Shown here one piece after another: positions 25,201-37,200 of a stretch of DNA of 64,000 bases; within the stretch, counting starts at the first letter, position 1; every line of letters begins with the position of its first letter. The position numbers were made by a program, and so were the translations under genes. Source of the stretch: Patiria pectinifera (Eukaryota > Echinodermata > Asteroidea > Valvatida > Asterinidae); contig CM057135.1 in NCBI GenBank assembly GCA_029964075.1, forward strand, positions 29,935,366 to 29,999,365, written 5' to 3'. Below the pieces are notes generated by a model. That model was given only the letters and a program-made list of their open reading frames with translations. It did not search any database and was not told the origin of the DNA.

Positions 25201-28200
25201 GCAGAACGTGGCCAAGGTGTGCTGCGGGGCTCGCTTCTCACTGGCTCTGACTGAGACAGGGACCGTCTGGATGTGGTAAGTAATGGTGACAATTCCTCAA
25301 CCCAGACTGAAGACATTGTGAGTGGCATTCAGCCCGTGCCTGCACATAAAATGTACACATTTATATTAGTTTTTGCTTTGTCTATTCGCTCCGTTCACAA
25401 GTACCCCCCTCAGCGGCAAAGAAAGTACAGTTGGGGGTGACCGACCGATGCCATCTTGCCTGACTGCAATTTTGCCGCGACGCGCGGCTGTACCACTGCG
25501 TGTACACAGTACAAATTCCCTGGTGTACGTGTATCACACACAAATTACAAGGAACGGTGCGCGTCAACCAGCTAAATGTCTCGCCCATGGGACGTCGTTG
25601 CTAGGTAAAAGGGCGCCCTCTTTCATAGACGCACGGAGCTCATAGTGCTTCTTCATTTTTTTGCTCCGTAACATGCTGCTTTTCCTTAAATCTGGTCGTC
25701 CAATTTCTTAAGTAATAATTTAATAAACTTGACACACAATAGTGATGGATTAGATTTAATGAAATCTTCAAGATTATAAGGCATTTTTATTGTGCTCAAG
25801 TTGGAAAAAAACCCCTGTAATTCTGAGTATACATTGAATTGAATTCTGAGACGTTTTTGAGTAATACAGTGAAACCTCAAGGGAACAGGTTCAAAATTTG
25901 ACTTAAGCAGAGTTTTGAGTTTAGCAGGGTTGTACATCATTGTTATACTAACGAGGGCAATGGATTCTTTGTTTGACTTAACAGTTGTTTTTAGTTATCA
26001 GAGTTTGACTTTAATATCAAGATTTCAACAACAAGAAAAAAAAACCCACCAAAATCTCATAATTCCATTCACAACACCGACCTTGACCTCAATTTCTCAC
26101 TCACACCAACTGAGGTTGACAAGCGAAAAGGATCAGAAAATTGGCTCTTTCATGAACACAATTTGCGATTAAATAGTTCGGGAAATGGATTTCCTACATA
26201 TATAAACAAAGAATTTGCCAAAATAGTGTTGCTCATAATTATGTCACAATTACAGTGGCCATTGTCTCAAACATTTACTAGTATTTCATAATGATAGCCA
26301 ATTACTTTGCAATTACAGTGCTGTTTATTTCATATTATTTCACGATTTCACTGCCAATCATTTCAAACATTTATTATGATTTCAAAATTATTGTGCCACC
26401 GTTTTCTAATAAAGTAACAGTTCCATTTGTTTCCGACACTATCACTCTGACTATTTTTCACAATTGAGTTTCCAGTGATTATACACATGTACTAGTATCT
26501 CACAAACTACATTGCCCTTTGTTCACAAAATCCCCACAATTTCACAACTCTTCTTCTGTATTTAAAATTCTGGTGCCAACAATTTCACAATTACCAGTGC
26601 CTGTGTTTACAATTTTACTTTGTCCATTATTTCACAATTACAATTCCAACTATTCCACAATTACATTTTTTAAATTGATTCAAAATTATAGTGCCAACAA
26701 TTTCACAATTACCAGTGCCTATGTTTACATTTTTACTGTGTCCATTATTTCACAATTACAGTTCCAACTATTCAACAATTTTTTTTTTTACATTTTTTAA
26801 ATTGTTTCAAAATTATAGTGCCAACAATTTCACAATTACCAGTGCCTATGTTTACAATTTTACTTTGTCCATTATTTCACAATTACAATTCCAACTATTT
26901 CACAATTACATTTTTTAAATTGTTTCAAAATTATAGTGCCAACAATTTCACAGTTACCAGTGCCTATGTTTACATTTTTACTGTGTCCATTACTTCACAA
27001 TTTCACAACTCTTCTTCTGTATTTAAAAATTCTGGTGCCAACAATTTCACAATTATCAGTGCCTATGGGTTCACTTTTACTGTGTCCATTATTTCACAAT
27101 TATAGTGCCAACAATTTCACAATTACCAGTGCCTATGTTTACAATTTTACTTTGTCCATTATTTCACAATTACAGTTCAACTATTTCACAATTACATTTT
27201 TTAAATTGTTTCAAAATTATAGTGCCAACAATTTCACAATTACCAGTGCCTATGTTTACAATTTACTTTGTCAATTATTTCACAATTACAGTTCAACTAT
27301 TTCACAATTACATTTTTTAAATTGTTTCAAAATTATAGTGCCAACAATTTCACAATTACTAGTGCCTATGTTTACACTTTTACTGTATCCGTTATTTCAC
27401 AATTACAGTTTTAACTATTTCACAAATCTCTTTCACAAATATCACTTCTACTGTGCCACTTATTCCAAAATAAAGTCTCCACAATTTTACAATGACTGTT
27501 TCAGTTAATCCATTATTACAGTGTTAATCACCTTATACTGCACATCATTTTACTATTTCTTTTGTGGCACTGTGCCTGTCATTTTACTGAATGTTAATTA
27601 TTTCACTAATATATGATTAAATCATGAGTATTTAAAAAAAAAAAACAGTTAATGCAACATTTTCACAATCACAGTTCACAAATAAACAATTTGATAATCA
27701 AAATGTATCAATACACGCATACCCTCCATTCAGAACATATGACACCAACCTTCAAAATATATCTGTGTCAATTTTCGTAAACAGAAATTTTGTGTGTGTA
27801 TTTTCTTTTTAATTTCATGAGTGCAGAACTACTGTGAAAAATCATCAAGGCTTTCAAACATTCTTGGCTCACTGCGAATAAAACAAGAGTCAGCAATAGG
27901 CATCTTGCACAAAAACGCTAACTTTATGTTACAATTAGCATCATTCCAATCATAGTATGGCACTCTCAAATGAACACAGTTCTTGTTGCGGTATTTGCTG
28001 GGTTCACCTTGTTTCCATCCCTCGAAGCCTGTAGGGCTGCCGTCGGTCCAGCGAAACGGTCCGGGCATTGTGTTGCTGTAGCCTATCCAAGCTCTATCCT
28101 TGCTATGAGAAGTGTTGGCGTAGCCACAAAGAAACTGATTCTCTTCGTGACTAGTGGCCGATGTCAGATGAGCTGGTCCCCAGGGCTTGGAGAGGCTTTG

Positions 28201-31200
28201 GCAGTAGGACTCAGCTTCGTTGAAATCCATCTGCTGTGAGACTGAGAGGTAGCAGTGGTCCTGGAAGGCAAGCCAGGGGGGCAGGCATGCCTTCTTGGGA
28301 GCCTCGATGCAACTACTGTCTGCCCCTGTTATGGCTAGTAAAGCCAGCAAACTGGTGAGGTGCATGTACATAGCTGAGTCGTCAATGACTTATTCCTATA
28401 TTTGACAATGTTGACCACTGCAAGCAATTGTCTTCTAAAAAAAATAGTCAGTGTCCAGACAGTTTTCACAACACTCCAAGTGAAGTCTAAAGCATTTGTG
28501 GAAACTCCACGTGCTTTTGTTCAGGTCAGCAGCATTTGGTGTGTGCGGTTCTCGTCAAATCAAGAGTTGAATATTAAACCACAAGTCTTGATATCTTGCA
28601 GTGTACACTACCTTGACTCTAAAGTCATCTTGTGTTAGCATATTGGCAGTGCAAATAAGTCTATCAATAGACTACTATTGACCTACTATTCTTCAAATCA
28701 GGTTTTGCCCTTCACCGACGTTTAAACACTGTATACTCAGTGTGTCAGTTACTACTATTCTTGTCAGTTTTTTATTAAAATTTTAATATAAAGACATGTT
28801 CCAGCGTGCTACCGGTCCTTATTTGCTCTTGCAACAACAGCAATTGTAGCCATGTGCCAGTTGTAGCTCTAATAATGGCAACAAACCAATATCCTTTCTG
28901 CACTTGGTGGTCTGCTCAAGGCAACCGTGTTGACATTCAAAATGTTGGAAAAATATTAAGTTTTATTTTCTGAGCTGCCAATAAGGTGTTCATTCATCCA
29001 CACACTGTGATTTCAATGGATGCTGTTACACACATTTGAACCTGGTCTTTTGGAAATAACAACTGCCCATGGATGAGTGGCACGTTTCTGGTACATTTAA
29101 TACTGTTGATCGTGGATCGTGCATCACTTGTCTGAAAATAGACAACCCTTTCTTGGTAGCTTTTAATTAAACTACATGTTCCGTCACTTCAAATTTAGCT
29201 TGCTGAGTCTGGCGGTGCCAGCTTTAGCTTGAACAATGCCTCCAGAGCATATTTCCTGCCTGCCTACATGCGATGCACCAGTCAAGGCCAATCGGTTGAT
29301 ATTATTAGAAAAATATCCAGGTTCCTAGAGTTGCTGTAGACGTGATATTATGGATGAATGTAGATACAACAATGAAGGTCTTCGGCAATCGCCGAAACAC
29401 ACTGGAAACCGTTTTATCACCAGCACTGCAGTTTCAATTTCAGCTGTTGCACGCGTTCTGTTTTTCATCTTAATTGAACCCTCCTGCTGTTTGAACAGTC
29501 ACAGACAGTCAAAAAATCAATCCTCTTCCCTGGCCATGCCTTTGAAACAGTCTGATTATATTTCAAGCAAGCACTGTGACCAGACAAATTCAGTCAACAG
29601 CCAAAAGCAGGGAGGAAGTAGGCACAGCTGACTTATCAATCACCTACAGTCAAAGCATAGCTGTAGCAAGTTACATAAACAGTCACAGCCAGTCAATCCT
29701 GCTTTATGTAGGCTGGGAGCTCTTAACTGTTGAAAGTAGTCACTTGATTGATTTTGACTGAAAGGACAACTTTGTTCAGAATGTATGTTTACATAGGAGG
29801 GTTACATTAACAAATTAGCATGAAATATGCCTTTCTGGTGCAGTTACAGTATATTGACAGCCTGTAAAGTGTTCAATATCTATGCTCGTGTGCTTTTTCG
29901 TTGATGATTGTCTTTTTCTTAACAGTTTTATTTGCTGTTCCTCGGACTGTTGCTTGAAACTCTCTTCAAGTGATGGATCCCGCCTTTGACAATTGCGTTG
30001 CTTTCTAGGTGTCCAGTCTCCATCTTACCCGATTGTCTCATCTTTCCAAGCAGATTGACTACAATTTGAAAGGGAAAACTCCTCATGAAGCTAAAATCTT
30101 TGAAGAAATCTTTGTTAAAAATCATGAAGAAGTCATTGTGTCTTTGGGTAGTTTTCTTTGTTCAGTTTTGCAAATTTTTGAGTCTGAAATAGTGAAAGTG
30201 CATCCGTTGATTGAAATCTTTCCACTATCGATGAACAATTTCCTCGGTCTGTGATAACGTTAGATTTTAAAGATTTCAGAAAAAAAATCAGACAGTACTT
30301 TACTTGGCAGCGGGCATTTTGCACATTGCCTTCTTGGCCAATTTGCAGTCTGCACCATTCCACTTCATCCCGTAACCGGAACCTGTAGTTTCAAGGCAGT
30401 GTTGAAATAGGCCCGGCTCTCCGGGGTACCAGTTGGTGTAGATAGCAGTGTTGCCATCCAACCAGGCATATTGGTCACCGGGTTGTCTGTTAAACCCAAG
30501 CCAATATCTAGCCTCGTCCTGACACGCCATCCCGTACTCGAATATGAACCGGTTCTCGTTCTCGTTGGCGATGGATGCCAGGTGAGCAGGTCTCCCAGCT
30601 TGGGAGAACTCTTGGCAGAAACTTTCGGCCTCGGTGTACTGTCTGTCTTCAAGATCACAGAGGTAGCAGTTGTTCCCGTAGGTCTTCCACGGTAGTTGGC
30701 ACGCCGGTTTGGACTTTGGGATCTTCCAGCCGAAGCTGACACAACCACTACTGATGAGTCGACACTGAAACTGGATGAAGATATACAGATGCAGCAATCT
30801 TGTTAAATCGGCCATGGTTTGGAATCACAAATTTCAGTTTTGAAATTACTGTAGGAGGTGCGTTTTTAGTTGATGCTTCTGTGCCCAAAGTGATATCTAG
30901 AGTAACTCTTGAAACGCAAACCCTATATGGCATCACCAGCTATCCAACCACAGGCGTATATCAGAGTAAGGAGACCATTATTGTCTTCTTCTTTTTTTTG
31001 GTGGGCTTGGAACTCTACACATCAAAATCAGAGTAAGGAGACCATTATTGCCTTTTTTTCTTTTTGGTGGGCGTGGAACTCTATTCATCAAAACGATAAT
31101 GCCAATTTGTAATGCTGCCAATTTTGACGTATTGTCACCAGCGTGGTCCTTTCAGCACATGTCAAGAAAGCATCAAATTGGAGGCCCGCTAAATTAACTT

Positions 31201-34200
31201 TTCCTCATCGAGCTCTCTCGTGTTGAAGCAAATTACTCACACCCTGGTGAATATTTCTCATCAAGTAAAAATGGTTAGGAGCTGAGTAGATGGAGCTAAG
31301 CCACGTCAATTTGGATCGTTCTGGTACACGGCAGTATATTGCCAGTTTGAAGGAAAGTTATTAAACCTGACAGGCTTTGTCCAAGTAATCAGTCTGTTCT
31401 TGGCACGAAATTAAATTTTTGATTGGACCAGTGGTGGGCTGGTTATGAAATTGTGGCAATCTTGTGACACCAAGGTCATTGTTGGCGTCATATTTATTGA
31501 CAGAGCGGCAGCCTCTATGTGTGACACAATTTGTGACGTTGAGGCTGTTTTTCGGCAAACATGTCGAAACAGCCATTGTTTTCTTGTGTTTTTTTTTTCC
31601 TTTTTGCCCATAGCATTTGTACATCATTTTTTGTTCCCGGCACTTTGGGCACTAAGATCAATCCAATTGCCTTTATACCTGGCACACACTTCGACCACCC
31701 AGAGATGTGCGCCGAATATTGACGTCATCATGACGTCATCACGAGTCACGTGACGGCACATAAAAAAACTGGCTTTTTTCAAATACTGCCCCCAATTTCC
31801 CATATTTAGTTAGTTTGCATTTTGTTTGCAATCGATTAAACACCTATGAACAGGTACAAGCCAGCTAGACTGGTTCCCTGTCCGTACAGTTCCCCAACAT
31901 CTATAAATTGCTCCGTTTCATCTTAAGTGGGGTCAGGGAACCAGACTACAGGAGTATGATTGTTTTTCTTGGTTTTCCCAGCATCTACAAACACAAAACA
32001 TCAAACAAGTCAGTGTAGCAATATTTGCAATAAAATACTAACCCCCAAATCCATCCATTTCTGAAAATCACAGCAAAAGCAAATGTCGTATAATCCCTTT
32101 AAGACCTTTTCTTTTTCCTCTTTGCTCTTTGCTCTTTCTTAGGGGTCGTGGTGATGACAATCGACTGGGCCAACCCACAGACGACCACTACCGTCTCCCC
32201 AAGCTGTTGGAGGGACTGCAGAGTAAGAAGGTAGTGGACATTGCGGCAGGACAGCGGCAGTTCCAGGTGCTGACTGACACCGGGGAGCTGCTGCAGGGTC
32301 AGATCAGCCAAGCTACGACGGCGGTTAAAGGGAGCAAGGTGGAGCTGGTGACGGTGACTGCACTGGAAGGGAAGGCCATCAGCGGCATCGCATGTAGTTT
32401 TACAAACGTTAGTAATCTTAGCCAGTTTCTGTACTTGGCAGCCAAATTGTCTAAGTACAGAAAGCGGCTTAGCATGGAAAATGTAGGCTTGGTAGAAACA
32501 GAAGGGGGTGCTAGCTGTTGTGTCTGTGCTGGAAGAAAGCCATCAGTGATATTGTTTGCAGCTGTTTGAGTTAAGTTTTATAGCTAATTTGGCTTACCAC
32601 AGAAATCTACTTATCATAAACAGTATTCACTTAGCAGAATCGACTTGCTTGTGCTTTTCAAGAGTAAGTTTAGGGGACAAAATTTTAAAGCTAAGAAAGT
32701 TAGCTAAGCTTAGACAAAGTATTCTTTAGCAATAAGACAGAAAAAAAATGTTGGCGAAAATTTGCTACTAACCAAAAGGTGAGTGATGTTTGTTGTGTGT
32801 AAGTCGTTCTTGGCTGATTGTTGCTAATTTGTTAAGAAATATATTTCTGCTAAGTGCTCAGCCCCCAGAAAAGTGATCTAATAAATATGGCCAGTGTTAA
32901 TAGACTGGTGATCTGTCCTCATTAAATGAGGCATCATATTGCCAACATCTGTGACATTCATTCAAAATGCATTAAATTTAATTTGTGTCATCTTCTAAAC
33001 CTTTTGACCATTGTTTGTTTTGCAGAGCTTTGCCTGGACGTCTAGCGGCAACTGGTCAGTCGGCCTGAGTATTCCCTTCAGCGTCCATGTGACCAAGTCT
33101 ACCTTTGAGCGGTTGGACGGTCTGTTGGAGCGTGTCTGTGAGGGTCTGGATGGTCCTAGTGACTGGCCCCCTCCCCAGGAGAAAGAGTGCATGGCCGTGG
33201 CTGGGTTGAACCTACTCAGACTACAGGTTTGTGCACAAAATGTTGATTATTATCTTTTTCCCACAGTACCTTCGCAGACATTGTGATGTCAAAATGTCAG
33301 ACACCCATTAGGATCATTTGTTTATAATTTGCTCTATACAGCAAAATGGGAGAACAGTTCGAACATTTTGTGTGCATGACTGAAACTGTTGTGCCTGACA
33401 CATGTGGGTCATTTTATAAATTTATGGTCCAAAGTGTGACATTTTTCCTGTCTCCTAACCTTTTTAATTTCCTGCCCAATTATCATTACAAATGAGTTCA
33501 AACTATTCTCGTATTTTCGGTAGGTAGTTTGCTTTACAAAATTACTCTTAGGGGAAAAGGATATGAAGGAGTATATCCAGAATTTACAAAACTCTACAAG
33601 TCAGGAAAAGGTGGACTCCAAATTTATAGAATGACCCACACAACTACTTACTAGTCCAGAGTAATGTTGTTATTCAGCACAGTGGTATCTGTGGCATCAG
33701 TGCTAAGGGTCTTCACTTGTGGACACAATTATTTTCATTTTCATTTCATAATTCCTACTTGTTTCATCTTTGTTATAAAAATCTTCTTGGATGCTTTATC
33801 AAATTTCCCCTCACCCAATTTTTTTCTTCAATATCTTCCAGCTCCATGCAGCCATAGCCCATGGTGAGGATGCAGAGAAGCTCGGGCTAGGCCTGGGAGG
33901 GACACTCCTGTCCAACCTCAAACAGCGCGTAGTGGACTTGGCCAGCAACGCGGGTGTCATTCCGACAGTGCAGATTGCGGCCCAGTCCACTTTGCAGACA
34001 GGGTGGTCCATGCTGTTACCAACTGCTGAGGAGAGAGCCAGGGCACTGTCTGCTTTACTACCAAGTGGCGGTAAGTTTTGTCTTTGAAACAAAAAAGAGA
34101 GTCAGAAGTATTTATCAATCTATTGTCAATTTCTTAAATTCAGGAGGCCGGCATTTATATGTGTGACCTCCCTGCATGCTAACTGTTCAGCTTTTGCATA

Positions 34201-37200
34201 CTATTCCCAAGCTGTGCTTGTTTTTCTGTATTTTTGTGGTACGTACCCATTTTGTTTTAAAACTCTCTTGAGAAGTAAGATAGTTGTGGTAAATTGGCTT
34301 GCTCAAGGACACAAGTTGTCACTGTGATACCTAGCTGGATTAGTTATCAAATTCTTTGACTTTCGCTTCAATCAAAATCGGAAGTTTTATTTGAAGATCA
34401 TCATATTTTTTTGTTGCAGGAGGGGAAAGTGTCACAATGACTCCCGGCCGTCGCTTCATGATGGACCTCCTGGTAGGCAGCCTGATGGCAGACGGCGGCC
34501 TGGAATCGGCCCTCGACGCCTCCGTCCACTCCGAGGTCCGAGAACTGGAAAGCCAGAAGGAGAAAGACATCGCTGAACCTCCCCCGGGCACTGAGGGGGT
34601 CAAGGGAGGCAGGGGAGGGGTCACTGAGGGCGAGGCTGAAAAGAGAACCATCGGGGAAGAGCAACAGAGAACCAGCAAGGACATCAGCATGAGCATCCCA
34701 CTTCTGCAACTAGTGCAACAACTCCTCAAGTTAGTTCTGGTTTATACTTAATGACTCATTTATATCTAATCTGAGTGAGTTAAAAAAAACACAACACTGT
34801 ATTATGCACCTTAGACCATGGATCACTCCTCAAACTAAGCTTTATTGTCCAGTATTTGTAAATTATCAGTTCCTGACTTAAACCCAAACCTCTGATGTTA
34901 ACAACTTTAAACAACTACACAGAAGTTGTTGGACTCAAGAAATTCAGCTGAAGTTATCACGATTACTGTTTTTACATGTACATGCACTACCCATTTAAGA
35001 ACTTAGACATCAGAGGTATATTCAATTTGACTTGATTTGATGTGATTGATTTGCTTGAATTTTGTAGGAATGCATCATCCATCACCTTGTCCAAGCTCCA
35101 GGAGTTGTCGGTAGATTTCAGTAAGAGCGACCCGCCTCCCATCATGGTCAAGAATGAGAAGTCCACCTCCATGGAGCTGCTGCTCAAGTTTCAGAGGCTC
35201 CTGGTCTGTTTCCTGTTTCCCTTCGACAGCCAGCGGCGGAAGTCGGCCTGCGGTCAGGCAACTTGTGAGTTGAGACTCAAATTAACCAGAGATGAAGTCC
35301 AGTCACAAGTCCGGTCACAAGTTAATCACAAGTCAAGTCACAAGTTAATCACAAGTCACTTCACAAGTCCAGTCACAAGAAACAGGGGGTGTCTACAAAC
35401 ACCATCTTCTGGTGCAAACACCATCTTCTGGTTGTCGCGTACGTTGGTCAGGTCATGTGCAAGTCCCAAATTGGGTGTATATTAACGCGAGGGAATGATT
35501 TTGTCCAAAGTTGACAAGCTTGTGACTTGACTTTAAAGTGGATGACTTGTGCTTGACTTGTGGAGACTTTTAGGGACTTTTGATAGACTCGACCTCGACA
35601 CTGGATGTTAACCTTTCAGAATGCAGCTGTAAATTCATAACATGGAATCCACAAGATAGTGTGGGGTCATTGTATTGAAAAAGAACTGGGAACTTATTGT
35701 AGGTTGGTTTTAGTGAACACCAAGTGAGAAGACGGTAAAGAAAAAAATCAGATTTGGGAAGTGGGTGGAAAAATGCCTCTAGATTTTCTAGAGAGAGACT
35801 TTGAAGTGTTGGGTTTATGAAAGTTCTAGTGTAGCGGCTTTACTATTTTCATACAAAATTAATTGCAGTAACCCAAACAAATGAAGCAAAATATTAACTT
35901 TAAAAAATCCTGTCCTCTTTCAGCTTCTGAGACCCTGGGTGCAGTGTCTCTCCTGAGGAAGTACATCAGTCTTCTATCGGCTCACATCCATGATGTGCTG
36001 CCTGCAGCCTCAGACCTAGCCGCTCGCACTCCTAAACAGTTCCCGGCTGTGGCTAGCATCATCGAGTCTGATCTCTCAGGTAATGTGGATGAAATCTTAC
36101 ATAATTTCAAAATTTCCAAAAAAATTTGAAGTATATTTTTTTTAAAACCTAAACAAGCATTTTTAAAAACCTAAACAAGCATGGTACCATGGAGATATTC
36201 TCAACATAAATAGCAAACTTGCTCATTTTTTTTTTTTGGGTTGATGAATGTATTATGATGTGTATGTATTGTATAGGTAGAAACATTTGTTACAAAATTG
36301 GATTTTGTAGTGCCAATTATTGTTGCAGTCAAGTTGATGTACTGTTTTGAGATTTGAATGTACTTTGAAATAATTATGAAAACAAATGATGTTATGTACA
36401 TTTTATAATCAGTGAGATCCATTGATCAGTGGTAATATTTAGATTAAGTTTGAAGTTCTTCAATTTATTGATCAATTCCCATCAGATTGAAGGGCGTCCT
36501 ACCACTAGACCCATCGCTTGTCATAATTTTTAAAATTGACCAAATCAATTGTATTCATATCAATCAATTAACTGATTTCTTGATCCTATCTGCAGGTGTC
36601 TTGCTTCCAGAGCTGATCGCTAGCCTGGTCCTTCTCCAGGTCAAGCGGCGCTCAATCCCGATCAACGACCTCACCAGTTTAGTTGACCTGCTGGATGTGT
36701 TTAACCGGCTGTCCCCGGGCATGGACAAAGAGGACGCGGAAGACCTGGCCTGGTCTGGCCATCTTAGAGGTCAGTAACATGCTAAGCGGAGAAATTGCTG
36801 CTAAGCATGGATGAGGCCTTGTGTTTAAATAGAATCATTTTGTGCTAAGCATCCAATTTTTCAGCTATAACGTTTCTGACTTCTCTTGTCCAAATCAGAT
36901 CATCTTGTGATTGTACGTGGTAGTTTCTGATATGATTTCTTGGCTTACTTACAAAATGTTGTATTGTCCAAAAAAATGTTAACCTTCTTAGTTGGAAATC
37001 AATACATATATAAAACACATCATTAAAAGCCCTGCAGGTAAGTTTCACGTGAAGGGATGTGAAGTGTTAAAGTAACTGTGTCACACATAGAGTCACTGCA
37101 CACAAAAACAGCACTGTGGAGAGCAGTGAAGTGTGACCCAATCTGCCTGCTTGTCCTGGGCTTAACCACACACAAGAATTGGGCAGGGATTTGAAGTGTT

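Larger units (their letters stand above)
25276..32142 (+). other. HERC2: HERC2 intron 12, large host intron
   Basis: This 6,867-bp intron joins the phase-2 donor after exon 12 (TG then GTAAGT) to the acceptor CTTTCTTAG before exon 13. It is several times longer than any other intron traced here. It carries two minus-strand lectin genes, an AT-rich minisatellite (about 26570-27425), a 67-bp tandem duplication (30960-31095) and a truncated TTAA-type mobile element ending 40 bp before exon 13. Apart from these I see no gene in 28640-30299 or 31100-31760. Confidence 0.9.

Noticed and set aside
26519..27508. Overlapping frames with repeated [14 protein letters not shown] peptides
   Set aside because: They follow the AT-rich minisatellite; composition is pure repeat and no protein family fits.
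27970..28239. Plus-strand frame of 89 residues in intron 12
   Set aside because: It is the antisense of the first lectin gene; the minus-strand reading has the real domain.
30365..30748. Second minus-strand frame overlapping the other lectin gene
   Set aside because: It is Ser/Thr/Arg-rich without family motifs, whereas the other frame gives a complete C-type lectin domain with its cysteines.
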